From assembly GCA_937967455.1 (NCBI GenBank), contig CALCJK010000002.1:1-37601 (forward strand): 37,601 nt of DNA. The letters are read 5' to 3'. The notes under the pieces were generated by a model that made no database searches, was not told the DNA's origin, and was given only the letters and a program-made list of their open reading frames with translations. Made by a program: the position numbers and the translations under genes. Positions within the stretch are counted from its first letter, which is position 1, and each line of letters opens with the position of its first letter. Positions 9,659 to 20,100 of the stretch are shown here, piece by piece. The DNA is from an uncultured bacterium (GTDB taxonomy: Bacteria > Bacteroidota > Ignavibacteria > UBA10030 > BY39).

Positions 9659-10960
9659 ATGAAAAATAAATTCATCATATTTTTATTTTCATTTTTTTGT
9701 TTATTTTCCTATTCGAAAGAGAACTTAAGTTCCAAATTTTTTAATACTGAGTATAAAATCAGGCGCAGTAATTTGATGCAGCTTCTGGATTCAAATTCTG
9801 TGGCTGTTTTGAGAACAGCTGAACCCAAAATCAGATCAAATGATGTATATTTTCCATTTAGGCAGGAGAACAATTTCTTCTATCTTACTGGTATAGATGA
9901 GCCTGATTACTTTTTGATTATTGCGCCTCGAAAAGTTGAATTTAATAATGGTATGTTTTCCTCTCTGCTTTTTGCACCTTTTAAGAAATATGATACGTTA
10001 TTTATAAGTGAAGAAGAAATTATTCTAGATAAGACAAAGTTTTATGAGATATTCACTCAATTGCTGAAGAATACACAGATAATTTATATTTCTGCGCCTG
10101 AGTATAAAAATATTAATGATTGGTTAAACAATAAAATTTACTTATCAGAAAAAGTTGCAAAGAATACATTACGGGAAAAGTTTCCAAACCTTCAGATTAA
10201 AAATGTTGCAACTTTAGTTTCAAGATTAAGGGAGGTAAAATCTCAGAATGAAATAGCAAATTTGCAAAAAGCAATTGAAATTACTGGTGATGGGATAATT
10301 CGAGCAATAAAAAAATGCAAACCAGATATGTATGAATATGAAATACAAGCTGAAATTGAATATGAATTCACAAAGCAGGGTTCTACTGGCACAGGATATT
10401 TGTCAATTATTGCTTCAGGTGAAAATTCTTTAATTCTGCATTACAACAAGAATAATAGAAAAATGCAAGCTGGCGATATACTTTTAATAGATGTTGGCGC
10501 AGAATACAACTGGTATTCTGCCGATATAACTCGTTCCATACCGGTCTCCGGCAAATTTACTGAGGCTCAGAAAAAAGTATACTCGACTGTTTTAAAAGCT
10601 CAGAAGGAAGCAATCAACATTATTAAACCGGGAGTTACATTTCAAGAACTTAATAATAAAGCAAAACAGGTTATAGAAGAAGCTGGTTTTGGAAAATATA
10701 TTCAGCACTCTGTTTCACATTGTATCGGATTAGATGTACACGACATCTCCTCGTCTGATACACTCAAAGCAGGAATGGTAATTACAGTAGAACCAGGAAT
10801 TTATATCCCTAAAATTACTGAGGATTTACCGCTTGAATTTTGTGGTTTTGGAATAAGAATAGAAGATGATGTATTGGTGACGGAAAATGGATTTAGAATT
10901 CTTTCTGATGAAATACCTAAGGAGATAGAAGAGATTGAAAATTTGATGAAGAAGTACTAA
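9659..10960 (+). CDS. exported Xaa-Pro aminopeptidase (M24B)
   Basis: The 433-residue protein has a signal peptide (about 1-19), an aminopeptidase P N-terminal domain with the typical FRQENNFFYLTG segment (67-78), and an M24 pita-bread catalytic domain from about residue 195. The five metal ligands are visible: D278, D289, H354, E378 and E402. It should cleave an N-terminal residue preceding proline, probably in the periplasm given the signal peptide (classical PepP is cytoplasmic). Its stop codon overlaps the stop codon of the convergent downstream gene in the four bases CTAA. Confidence 0.92.
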   Translation: MKNKFIIFLFSFFCLFSYSKENLSSKFFNTEYKIRRSNLMQLLDSNSVAVLRTAEPKIRSNDVYFPFRQENNFFYLTGIDEPDYFLIIAPRKVEFNNGMFSSLLFAPFKKYDTLFISEEEIILDKTKFYEIFTQLLKNTQIIYISAPEYKNINDWLNNKIYLSEKVAKNTLREKFPNLQIKNVATLVSRLREVKSQNEIANLQKAIEITGDGIIRAIKKCKPDMYEYEIQAEIEYEFTKQGSTGTGYLSIIASGENSLILHYNKNNRKMQAGDILLIDVGAEYNWYSADITRSIPVSGKFTEAQKKVYSTVLKAQKEAINIIKPGVTFQELNNKAKQVIEEAGFGKYIQHSVSHCIGLDVHDISSSDTLKAGMVITVEPGIYIPKITEDLPLEFCGFGIRIEDDVLVTENGFRILSDEIPKEIEEIENLMKKY

Positions 10961-11682
10961 TCTTGTTTATGTTTTAATGAATTAAAAATGAATGAGACGG
11001 TTGCTAATATTAATATGATAAGACCTAATATAAAAAACTCCCAGTTGAAGCGCGATGGTATAAAATTTAAAAATATTTCCTGAATTTCAGAGTTGTATCG
11101 AATTTCATATAATCGTGTTAACAAATCGTTTTTGATTATTAAACTTGCATAGTCGTAAATAAAAGTGACAAAAATTGTAAACGATCCCACCAAGAGAAGT
11201 ATCCATTCAAATATTTTGAATTTGACCGGATAGTTTCTGTTTTGTAATTCAATAATAAAAACTCCAATTGCTATCATAAGAATTGAACAAAGTATAGGTG
11301 CGAGTACAGGTCCAATCCAGGTTATTGGTATTAAAAAGAGGACATCCCATGTTAATAAGTCCTGTGGCCAGTTCAAAAAAAGTTTTAACCATATATAGTA
11401 AAATATATCCCACACACCAAAGGATATCAGGAAGTAACCTAACCGACTGTAAAAATTTATACCAGATAAATGTGCCACAGTAGCGATGACTAAGATAGTG
11501 GCGAATTCTCGTATTATCTCTATTATATATATTGAAGGTTTAAAAAATTTTAGAGGGAAGTTGAAACCCTCAGGAAAATATATTTCTCGTAGGTATACCA
11601 CAACTGTTGATTCGATTAAGGCAAATCCAGCTGCAAATATTAAAATGAAAATATATTTTTCATATTTCGATATACTAAACAT
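10957..11682 (-). CDS. polytopic membrane protein of unknown function
   Basis: The likely start is the ATG at 11682, which overlaps the end of the upstream gene by eight bases; reading further upstream would put the N-terminus inside that gene. The 241-residue product (first residues MFSISKYEKY) has about six predicted membrane helices and a short charged tail. It carries no motif I recognise. The overlap suggests translational coupling with the GNAT-like gene. Its stop overlaps that of the convergent aminopeptidase gene. Confidence 0.75.
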   Translation of the reverse strand: MFSISKYEKYIFILIFAAGFALIESTVVVYLREIYFPEGFNFPLKFFKPSIYIIEIIREFATILVIATVAHLSGINFYSRLGYFLISFGVWDIFYYIWLKLFLNWPQDLLTWDVLFLIPITWIGPVLAPILCSILMIAIGVFIIELQNRNYPVKFKIFEWILLLVGSFTIFVTFIYDYASLIIKNDLLTRLYEIRYNSEIQEIFLNFIPSRFNWEFFILGLIILILATVSFIFNSLKHKQD

Positions 11683-12808
11683 TTTGAATAAAATTTTTCT
11701 TGTAGCATCTGCGACGCTTATGCTGGCGTGCTTCAAAATATTTCCAGTGCGCCTGAACTTTATAATTTTCTTCAAGCTCAGGATTTGACTCCGCCGAGAT
11801 TATTCCTTTTTCGATAGCAGTTTTTGCAAGCTCAGTTATTAACAATGCATCCGCACCTTTACCTTGTAAATCAGGGCGAACTGCACCTAAGTATAAATCT
11901 AAGTACTTGTGTTTTTTTAAAGCTTTTAGTATATGAATAAATCCAAATGGAAATAATTTTCCTTTAGCTCTTTGCATTGCCACTGAAAGTGAAGGCATCC
12001 CAATTACAAATCCTGCTACCCTGTCTTCTTTATCAAGGAGAATTTTAACATAATCCGATATAATAAATGAAAAGTATTTCTTTACATATAACTTAATTTG
12101 CTTTTCTGTTAATGGAACAAAGGCGTAAAGATTTGTAAATGATTGATTTAAAACATGAAATAATTCTTCTGCATAAGGTAAAAGGTCTTTGGATTTTTTT
12201 ACCTGTAAAACTCTTATACCTTTTCTTTCTAAAACTAAGTTTGCGACTTTCAGTGCTTTATCTGGAATTGATTCAGGAACTTTAATCTGAAATTCCAACC
12301 AGTCAACATCTTTTTCGTAACCTAATTTTTCTAAATGTTTCGGATAGTAAGGGTAATTATATATAGTGGCAAGAGTTCCCAATTCTTCAAACCCTTCTAA
12401 GAGCATCCCTTCATGATCCATATCTGTAAATCCAAGTGGTCCGTGTGTGCCTGATAAATTTTTAGATTTTGCCCAGTCTTCAAATGTCTCAAATAATTTT
12501 TTTGAAACTTCAAAGTCGTCGATGAAATCTACCCATCCAAATCTTGCATATTTGTTTCCCCAAATTTCAATATATCTATAATTAATTATACCAGCTATTC
12601 TCCCAACTATATCGTTGTCCTTATAAGCTATCCACAATTTTGATTCACAGTATTCGTAAGCAGGATTTTTCTTTGGATTGAATGTTTCAAATTCATCACT
12701 AATTAAAGGAGGTATCCAATATTTTGAATTTTTATATAGTTTAAATGGAAACAAAACAAAATTTTTTAAATCTTTCTTTGTTTGAACCTCTTTAATTTTA
12801 ATAGCCAT
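11675..12808 (-). CDS. GNAT-like acyltransferase (YghO-type)
   Basis: The 377-residue protein has the look of the YghO-type GNAT family. An N-terminal segment with YWIPPL and NPAYEY leads into a conserved core (GPLGFTDMDHEGML), and a C-terminal acetyl-CoA-loop-like motif (DLQGKGADALL) lies near residue 335. Members are cytoplasmic proteins whose substrates are mostly unknown. It belongs to a leftward gene run: 47 bases separate it from the Ppx/GppA gene, and it overlaps the next membrane protein gene. Confidence 0.78.
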   Translation of the reverse strand: MAIKIKEVQTKKDLKNFVLFPFKLYKNSKYWIPPLISDEFETFNPKKNPAYEYCESKLWIAYKDNDIVGRIAGIINYRYIEIWGNKYARFGWVDFIDDFEVSKKLFETFEDWAKSKNLSGTHGPLGFTDMDHEGMLLEGFEELGTLATIYNYPYYPKHLEKLGYEKDVDWLEFQIKVPESIPDKALKVANLVLERKGIRVLQVKKSKDLLPYAEELFHVLNQSFTNLYAFVPLTEKQIKLYVKKYFSFIISDYVKILLDKEDRVAGFVIGMPSLSVAMQRAKGKLFPFGFIHILKALKKHKYLDLYLGAVRPDLQGKGADALLITELAKTAIEKGIISAESNPELEENYKVQAHWKYFEARQHKRRRCYKKNFIQNV

Positions 12809-12855
12809 AGTTTTTGTGATTATTGGGAATTTAATATTTTACAGTGGAATTTAAT

Positions 12856-13776
12856 TCAACTCTTGATCTTTTCCCATTCTCGAAGAGCTATACCATACCT
12901 TACACCTCTTTCACTTACAATTATTTCTTTAAATTTACCATACTTCATAAACTCCAGTAATATAAGTGTACCTGCTGTAATTATATCGGCTCTACCCTCA
13001 GTTGTATTCGATAGTTCTCGAATTTCATCAGCTTTCATTTTACACAATTTTTTGAATATTTCTTCTATTCTTTCAATTTTTAAATGATGTCCGCTGATTT
13101 TATTTATATCAAAATCCTTTAATCCTAAGTCGATCGAAGCTAGAGTTGTAGGTGTTCCAGCAACTCCAATTAATTTTTCATTTGTAAATTTACATTCTCC
13201 TAATTTCTCTATTGCAGTTTTTATAAATTCGGTTGCTAAAATAATTTCTGCTTGAGTTGGTGGGTTGTTTTTAAAAAATCTTTCCGTCATTCTTACTGCT
13301 CCAACATTGATGGAATTAGTACATCTTACTTCCGTAAGGGTTCCTTCTGAGATTTCTGTGCTTCCTCCTCCTATGTCTATTACTACAATGTTACCATTTG
13401 ATTTTAAACTGCTTACAGCACCGCGATAACTCCAGTAAGCTTCTTCATTGCTGGTTAAGATTTCTATGTCAAATCCAGTTTCACTCTTTATGAATGATAA
13501 AAATTCTTCTTTATTCAATACTTCTCTTAAAACACTCGTCCCAAAAGTTATAATTTTATCAGGGTTGTGTTCCTCTATTATTTTTTTGTATTCTTTTAAA
13601 ACTTCTAACACGCGTGCAAAAGCAGGTTTCCCAATAATACCTTCAGCATCTATATTTTTACCTAATCTAGGTGTGCGTTGTTCATGCGCTAATGTTTCAA
13701 TAATGCCATCTGTAATTTTAGCTATTAACAATAAAACTGTATTTGTTCCTATATCTATTACTGCTATTTTCATCAT
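12856..13776 (-). CDS. Ppx/GppA family exopolyphosphatase / pppGpp phosphohydrolase
   Basis: The 306-residue protein is a two-lobed ASKHA-fold phosphatase. It shows the first phosphate-binding loop DIGTNT (8-13), the catalytic region TFGTSVLREV and the second loop DIGGGSTE. It lacks the C-terminal HD-like domain of long Ppx proteins, so it is of the short type. It should hydrolyse polyphosphate and/or pppGpp; the two cannot be separated here. Two ATG codons stand in tandem at 13776 and 13773, and the GAGGTG ribosome site is better placed for the second. Confidence 0.92.
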   Translation of the reverse strand: MMKIAVIDIGTNTVLLLIAKITDGIIETLAHEQRTPRLGKNIDAEGIIGKPAFARVLEVLKEYKKIIEEHNPDKIITFGTSVLREVLNKEEFLSFIKSETGFDIEILTSNEEAYWSYRGAVSSLKSNGNIVVIDIGGGSTEISEGTLTEVRCTNSINVGAVRMTERFFKNNPPTQAEIILATEFIKTAIEKLGECKFTNEKLIGVAGTPTTLASIDLGLKDFDINKISGHHLKIERIEEIFKKLCKMKADEIRELSNTTEGRADIITAGTLILLEFMKYGKFKEIIVSERGVRYGIALREWEKIKS

Positions 13777-13788
13777 GCACCTCGTTTG

Positions 13789-14640
13789 TTAATAAGATTT
13801 TTGAGCGGCAAGAGCTAACCACTCGTTTTCTGAAACTTTCTCTAAGATTTTTATTTTATGTTTTTTAATTGCCTCTATAAACTTTTCTTCATCTTCAAGT
13901 AGTAATCCCGAAAATAATATTATACCCTCCTGTTTAATTTTCTTTTCTATTTCTGGTAACATCTCGATAATTGTTGTAAGCATTATATTTGCAGTAATCA
14001 AATCAAAGTTTTCATCTATATTGGATAAACTATGATTTGATATCCTGATTTGGTCTTGTAGTTTGTTTGCGAGTATGTTCTCAATTGCATTCTCTAATGC
14101 CCATTCATCATTATCAATCCCAATTGCATAAATTGCACCCAATTTTATTGCTGCAATTGCGAGTATACCAGTTCCAGTTCCAATGTCTAATACTTTATAT
14201 CCAGTTTTTATATACTTTTCGAGAAGTTGTAATGTAAGTCTAGTGCTCTCGTGGTAGCCTGTACCAAACGACATCTTAGGATCGATTTGGATAATAATCT
14301 TATTGTCTTTGTTTTCGTACTCTCTCCAGGAAGGTTTTATGACCAATCTTTTACCAACTTCTATCGGATTGATAGTTTTCTCCCATTCTTTGTTCCAGTT
14401 TATTTCCTGAATTTCCTTAATTTTTATTATTGAATTTGAGCTGAGGGTTTGCAATAGTTTTTTTAAGTCTGATTTTAATTTATTATATTTTTCCTCACTC
14501 CAGAAAGATTTATCAATATAGCAAAGTAATTCGTTATCTTTTTCCTCAAAACCGTGACAGCCTATCTCAATCATTGTAGGTATAAGCAATTCTTGCTGTA
14601 TTTTATTCGCACTTATAGTTATTTCAATATAAGTTTTCAT
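13789..14640 (-). CDS. prmA: ribosomal protein L11 methyltransferase
   Basis: The 283-residue protein has a small N-terminal domain for L11 recognition, the PrmA-specific segment FGTGYHESTRL (125-135), SAM-binding motif I DIGTGTG (152-158), acidic motif II (IGIDND), and TANIM in place of the usual ANIL/NPPY-type motif. PrmA trimethylates ribosomal protein L11. The gene lies 12 bases upstream of the Ppx/GppA gene and 13 bases downstream of the glutaminyl cyclase-like gene, suggesting one operon. Confidence 0.93.
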   Translation of the reverse strand: MKTYIEITISANKIQQELLIPTMIEIGCHGFEEKDNELLCYIDKSFWSEEKYNKLKSDLKKLLQTLSSNSIIKIKEIQEINWNKEWEKTINPIEVGKRLVIKPSWREYENKDNKIIIQIDPKMSFGTGYHESTRLTLQLLEKYIKTGYKVLDIGTGTGILAIAAIKLGAIYAIGIDNDEWALENAIENILANKLQDQIRISNHSLSNIDENFDLITANIMLTTIIEMLPEIEKKIKQEGIILFSGLLLEDEEKFIEAIKKHKIKILEKVSENEWLALAAQKSY

Positions 14641-14653
14641 TGTTAGAAAAATT

Positions 14654-15598
14654 TTAATAGTTGCGATAGATTAGATGAAGTAAAACAGTTCCAACGACTT
14701 TGAGACTATTTGGCGAGCATTTATCTGGAGTATCTTCAAGTGTATGCCAGTATCGATTTGTTTCGTCTGGATAATTAAAATCAATCAGATTAATAGTTTT
14801 AATTCCAACTTCGTTTAGTGGAAGGTGGTCATCAATAATTTCGATACCTTCCTGATTTGAAAATTCGATGTAATTTAATTCTGAAGCAATATTCCAGACA
14901 AGTTGAACAATATCTGGTGCATAACGAATTGAATATCCCTCTTTGAGAATTTCAAGTTGTGCGTCGCCAATCATATCGAGCAATATTCCGAACATTGGGT
15001 TGTAATCAGATGGTTTGTTTCGGGCAAAGTATTTTGAACCTCTTAAATATCCAGATATATCTGAGGGTTTAGCATAATCTTCACCATCGAAGAGTACAAT
15101 ATCGACTCCTATTTCTGGTGGGTGGGATTTTAGAATTCTTGCAATTTCAAGCAGAACAGCTACACCACTTGCACCGTCATTTGCTCCAGGTATAGGTAAA
15201 TTGCGATTGTTTGGGTTAATATCCTGATCAGCCCATGGATGTGTATCCCAGTGAGCGCAAAGTAAAATTCTTTGCTGTGCACTTTTATTGAAAGATGCAA
15301 TTATGTTTGAAAGGTATAAAATTTTACCATATGCATTATCTGAGAAATTTTGCAATTTTACTTCGTCCGCATATTTTGAAAGCTCGTTGAAAAGGAAATC
15401 TCTACATGCTTTATGCTCTAAAGTATTAGGCACACGAGGTCCAAAATCCACCTGTGCCTTTAAATACCTGAACGCATTTTCACCATCAAATGCTGGGATG
15501 GGAGTCTGTTGTTTTTTAATTCCCGAAACATTTTTGCCTGTCTGTTCAGCACATCCACAAAGCATTGAGGTTAACAATATTATAATAAAACACCTCAT
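14654..15598 (-). CDS. glutaminyl-peptide cyclotransferase-like M28 lipoprotein
   Basis: The 314-residue protein has a lipoprotein signal (LCGC, lipid Cys at 16). The M28-fold glutaminyl cyclase signature is clear: CAHWDTHPWAD, GANDGASG (D141), FDGEDY (E173) and a late RYWHTLEDTPDKCS segment (H285). D141, E173 and H285 correspond to the single-zinc ligands of animal-type glutaminyl cyclases. It should form N-terminal pyroglutamate on exported proteins or peptides, which in Bacteroidota is common after signal-peptide cleavage before Gln. A plain aminopeptidase role is less likely given the DGEDY motif. Confidence 0.88.
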   Translation of the reverse strand: MRCFIIILLTSMLCGCAEQTGKNVSGIKKQQTPIPAFDGENAFRYLKAQVDFGPRVPNTLEHKACRDFLFNELSKYADEVKLQNFSDNAYGKILYLSNIIASFNKSAQQRILLCAHWDTHPWADQDINPNNRNLPIPGANDGASGVAVLLEIARILKSHPPEIGVDIVLFDGEDYAKPSDISGYLRGSKYFARNKPSDYNPMFGILLDMIGDAQLEILKEGYSIRYAPDIVQLVWNIASELNYIEFSNQEGIEIIDDHLPLNEVGIKTINLIDFNYPDETNRYWHTLEDTPDKCSPNSLKVVGTVLLHLIYRNY

Positions 15599-15654
15599 AA
15601 TTTAATTGAAACTTACAAAAATATTTTTAAAGGTGCAAACCGGTATAAACTATT

Positions 15655-17115
15655 TCAATAATACTTTGCGATTATAGATAAAATTTCTTCTTCTATTGCT
15701 TTGTATTTATTGAAATTGTTTGGGTAATTATTCGGATAGTGGTTAATTATTATTGAAAAAAGTATAATGTTTCCTGATTTTCCCAGATAGAATCCCGTCA
15801 GGGAAGTAGCATCTGATTGTGTGCCAGTTTTTGCCAATATTTTCTTTTTCAAGTTTTTGAATCTGTTTTTTAGTGTACCATCTACTCCAGCCATACTCAA
15901 TGAATTAAACAAACGACTGAATTTTGTACTGTCTGTTTGATAAAAGTGTTTTAGAATTTTTGTTAATATTTCAGGTGAAACCAAATTATACCTGGAAACA
16001 CCCGATCCATCTGCAATCACGATTTTGTTTGTATCAATTTCAATTTTTGCAAGAAAACTTTTTATAATCGAAATACTTCCTTCGTTTGTTCCTTTGGTTT
16101 TTAATAATTCAGCAGATAGTGTTTTAAATAGATTCTCAGCCGATAAATTATCGCTGTTTTTGTTGATGAGATTTATTACACTTTCAATTTTATGAGTAAT
16201 TTCATAAAATAAATCGCCACGACTTAGTGTATCGATATATGACCTTCCAAGAATTTTTATACCATTTTTATCTAAATATTCGTTAAATAGTTTGATAAAA
16301 AATTCTTCTGGTCTATATATGCTTAATGAATATTCTTTTGCATTACTATTTATCGGAATCTTACCTGATAGAGTGAAAATATTTTCGGTTTTATTTCTAC
16401 TTACTTGAATGTCCAGTGTTTCTTTCTCAGATGTGGTGATTGTGTTGTTGATGATTTGTGTAAAATTATTTTCAGGAAATATTTTTATTATAGCTTTTTC
16501 GCCAATAATATTAGCTGGTGTAACTGTAATAATTATTGTATTGGAATTTATTGGAATCGGTGTTATATAAGGTACGAAAGCTTTGGGCTCATCATCCCAC
16601 ATCCAACCTTTTCCCCAGTATATATCATCAAAGTAAGAAACATCTCCAATTAAATTACCTGTTATAATTTTAATTTTTTTCTGTTTTAAAAAATTTAAAA
16701 TTGAATCCAGATCGCTTAATTGAAATAATGGATCTCCATAACCTTTTATATAAAGGTCTCCATTTAATACAGTGTCTTCAATTATTCCATTTATATATAT
16801 TTGAGTTTTAAAAACAAAATTTTCTGGCAGGTATTCGATTGCAGTTGCAGTTGTTATTAACTTCTGGTTTGATGCAGGCCTGAAAAGTTTGTTCTGATTT
16901 AATTGATATATAACTTTATTTGTTTTTAAGTTTTCAATCTTTATTCCTACAAAAACATCTTTTAATTCAGAGTTTATGATTTTATCTAGATTTCTTTTAA
17001 TTGCATCCTTTGGCGAAATTTTGGTTTTTTGCAGTTCTTCATTCGAGTAAACTGAAAATGTAAAAGTAATAAGTAAAGCGTAAAAGAAAATATTTTTTGA
17101 GAATTTTTTAATCAT
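15655..17115 (-). CDS. dacB: D-alanyl-D-alanine carboxypeptidase/endopeptidase (PBP4, S13)
   Basis: The 486-residue exported protein (signal peptide about 1-24) has the three penicillin-binding motifs of family S13: SxxK as S82-N-Q-K85, SxN as SDN in NKNSDNLSAENLF, and KTG in ILAKTGTQSDATS. A long insert between the first two motifs is typical of PBP4. It trims or cleaves peptidoglycan cross-links in the periplasm. Its start codon is 47 bases from the start of the divergent GH57 gene, so the promoters must lie within or between the two coding regions. Confidence 0.94.
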   Translation of the reverse strand: MIKKFSKNIFFYALLITFTFSVYSNEELQKTKISPKDAIKRNLDKIINSELKDVFVGIKIENLKTNKVIYQLNQNKLFRPASNQKLITTATAIEYLPENFVFKTQIYINGIIEDTVLNGDLYIKGYGDPLFQLSDLDSILNFLKQKKIKIITGNLIGDVSYFDDIYWGKGWMWDDEPKAFVPYITPIPINSNTIIITVTPANIIGEKAIIKIFPENNFTQIINNTITTSEKETLDIQVSRNKTENIFTLSGKIPINSNAKEYSLSIYRPEEFFIKLFNEYLDKNGIKILGRSYIDTLSRGDLFYEITHKIESVINLINKNSDNLSAENLFKTLSAELLKTKGTNEGSISIIKSFLAKIEIDTNKIVIADGSGVSRYNLVSPEILTKILKHFYQTDSTKFSRLFNSLSMAGVDGTLKNRFKNLKKKILAKTGTQSDATSLTGFYLGKSGNIILFSIIINHYPNNYPNNFNKYKAIEEEILSIIAKYY

Positions 17116-17161
17116 GCTTTTTTTCTTTATTTTAATAAAAATCAGTGATAAAGAAAAATTT

Positions 17162-20100
17162 ATGAAAAAAATATTTATTTTAATTTTTTCTCTTGTCCTA
17201 ACATTCGGTTTTAAAGAAAATGAAAAAAGATCTAAATCAAATCCTCCAATTTATATTGCATTTCTCTGGCATATGCACCAACCAATTTACTGGCCTTATG
17301 AAACAATTTTACAAACAGAAGCAAACAATAGGTATTCTTATTCAGTAGTTGATATACACAATCAAAGAGTGGGACCTTATACAATTTGGCCAAAAAATGC
17401 AGTTATAATGGGGATTAATGCAAATTTCCAACATTTTGGCGCACAGGTAAGTTTTAGTGGTTCACTAATCGAAAATTTAAATAATCTTGAAAATGGTGGA
17501 AATCAAAATTTTCAAAATTGGAAGAGTCATTGGAATTACATTAAAACTCAAACAACCTCTCTCGGTAATCCAAGATTAGATATGGTTGCATTTGGATATC
17601 ATCATCCACTCATGGGTTTGATTGATGATATAGATATTCGAAAACAAATTCAATATCATAAACAGATATTTTCACAAAATTTTTTGGGCAATTACTCGAA
17701 AGGCATATTTCCACCTGAGAATGCTTTTTCAACTCGAATGATTAAACCACTTGTTGAGGAAGGTATAAAATGGGTGCTTGTTGATAATATACATTTTGAA
17801 AGAGCCTGTGATGGATATCCGTTTAGTACAACTGGAAATATTTATGAACCGAATAAGTCGGATGTCAGGAATCCAAACCCGGGTGATTGGATTCAATTAA
17901 ATGGACTTTGGGCACCGACCAAAGTGTCGGCTCGCTGGGCGCGTCAACCGCATTTTGTGGAATACATAGATCCAAGCACCGGAGAGAAATCAAAAATAAT
18001 TGCAGTTCCAGCAGATCGTTATCTTGGCAACGAAGATGGTAGAGGTGGATTTACTGCATTGAATTACGAGGGAGTTATGAGTCAACTCGAAAGTTATAAT
18101 ACTGATCCTGCTCACCCAATTCTTATTGTGCTCGCACACGATGGAGATAATTATGGTGGTGGAAGCGAATCTTATTACAATAATAATTTTCAGAATTTTG
18201 TTAATTGGTTACTTGCTAATCCAACACGCTTTGTTTGTACAACAATAGAAGATTATCTTCAAATTTTTCCACCCGATTCAAATGATGTTATTCATGTAGA
18301 ACCGGGAAGCTGGAGTGGTGCTGATAATGGTGATCCAGAGTTTAAAAAATGGCTTGGTGATCCCGATGCGTCAGGTTACAGTCCTGATCGTAATAGTTGG
18401 GCAGTTGTTACTGCTACAAAGAATTTTGTTTATACTGCTAATCAAATTGATCCTTTAAATGCTAACACACAAAATGCGTGGAAATATTTATTAAATTCTC
18501 AATCAAGTGATTATTGGTACTGGGATGGTGCGCAAAATGGCGTTTGGGATTCGCATCCAACAAGAGCCTGTAATCAGGCTGTTACTTATGCACAAAATGT
18601 AATTGGTTCAGGCACCGACTTAACTCCACCTACAATTTTCCCTCCACAAAGGGAACCATATAATCCAGGCGGTACAGAATGGGGAATTCTTCAGTCATCA
18701 AATTTTAAAGTCTGGACTTATGTGTTTGATATTAGTGGGTTGAAATTGGTGAAATTGAAATACCGATTAGATTTAGATGGTTCAAATTCCTGGAATTCAA
18801 CTGATAACGAAACTTATGGAGGAGGTAGTGAAGTTACAGACTGGATCGAAATTCCGATGAATTCCCTAATCATACCTTCACAAACAGATCCACAACCATA
18901 TTTTAAAGCGAAAGAGTTTTTTGCTGAAATTAATGGTTTAAGTAATGTTTTGATTGATTATTTTGTAGAGGCAATCGACAGTAATAACAACTTAGCTCGT
19001 TCTCCAATTCAGCATGTATGGGTTGGATTGAATAATAGTGGTGGAGCTTACTCAGTAAGCTGGTCCCCTTCATCACCTATGAATCAGGATACAATTTTTA
19101 TTTCTGTTACAAATGTTTTTCAAGCTGCAAAACTTCACTGGGGAGTAAATAACTGGCAAACACCAAACTCAATTTATTGGCCAGAAGGAAGCTACTTGTA
19201 TAATGGAGTTGGACCTGCAATTGAATCACCGTTTCAAGGACCTGATAGTCAAAACAATATCAGAATTAAAATTGGGCCGTTTAACAAACCTATTCAAACA
19301 GTAACTAAGATGTCGTTTGTGATTCATTATGCGGATAATTCGTGGGATAATAATAATGGAGCTGATTACCAGATACATATTGGCTCATCCGGTGGTGGTA
19401 ATTTTGTTATGGATGGATTGATTGATAGTACGGCTCAACTTATGAGCGAGAACAATGGATTGAGTTTTTATTTAGGATGGAATGGGGCAGATTTATATCT
19501 TGCAACACAATCAGCACAAAGTCAGAATGCGGATATTTTCATATTTGTTTCCGATTCGCAGCGATCGTTGATCAATTCTCCCTGGGCAAAAGCTGGGAAA
19601 GTTGCTGGCTGGTCGGCTTATCTGGGCAATGAAAGTAGTAATAACTGGTGTGGATGGTTTGATAATTCGGGTACAGCTCAAAAATACGCTTCTGCATCAT
19701 ATCTAGAGGGAACTCTTAACTTATTATCTGAATTCGGGTATGTACCAGGCAGAGTGTTTGTTTCAATAGGTAAGTATCAAACACAGGATGGTGGTTCACT
19801 GATAAATCAGGTACCAGCTGGGAATGGTGATTTGAATATCGACTCATCAGAATTTTTTATCTACAATCTTAATCAAGTGCCAGGTGTACCAAACTTGATT
19901 CATCCTTCTGGTGAAATTCTTGATTCAAATAACACAATTACATTTACCTGGTATTCAGTGATTAATGCTGATGAATATATAATTCAGATTTCAGAATATA
20001 ATAATTTTTTGATAATGATTATTGACGATACTGTTGCAAATAATTTTTTCACAAGCTCTGAATTGAATTTTAACAAGAAATATTATTGGCGGGTTAAAGC

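Noticed and set aside
10957-11775. Longer version of the membrane protein starting at 11775
   Set aside because: The added 31 residues lie inside the upstream GNAT-like gene, while the ATG at 11682 gives a normal short overlap.
17114-17161. Upstream ATG for the GH57 gene
   Set aside because: It adds 16 residues ahead of a clean signal peptide and overlaps the start codon of the divergent dacB; the ATG at 17162 fits better.
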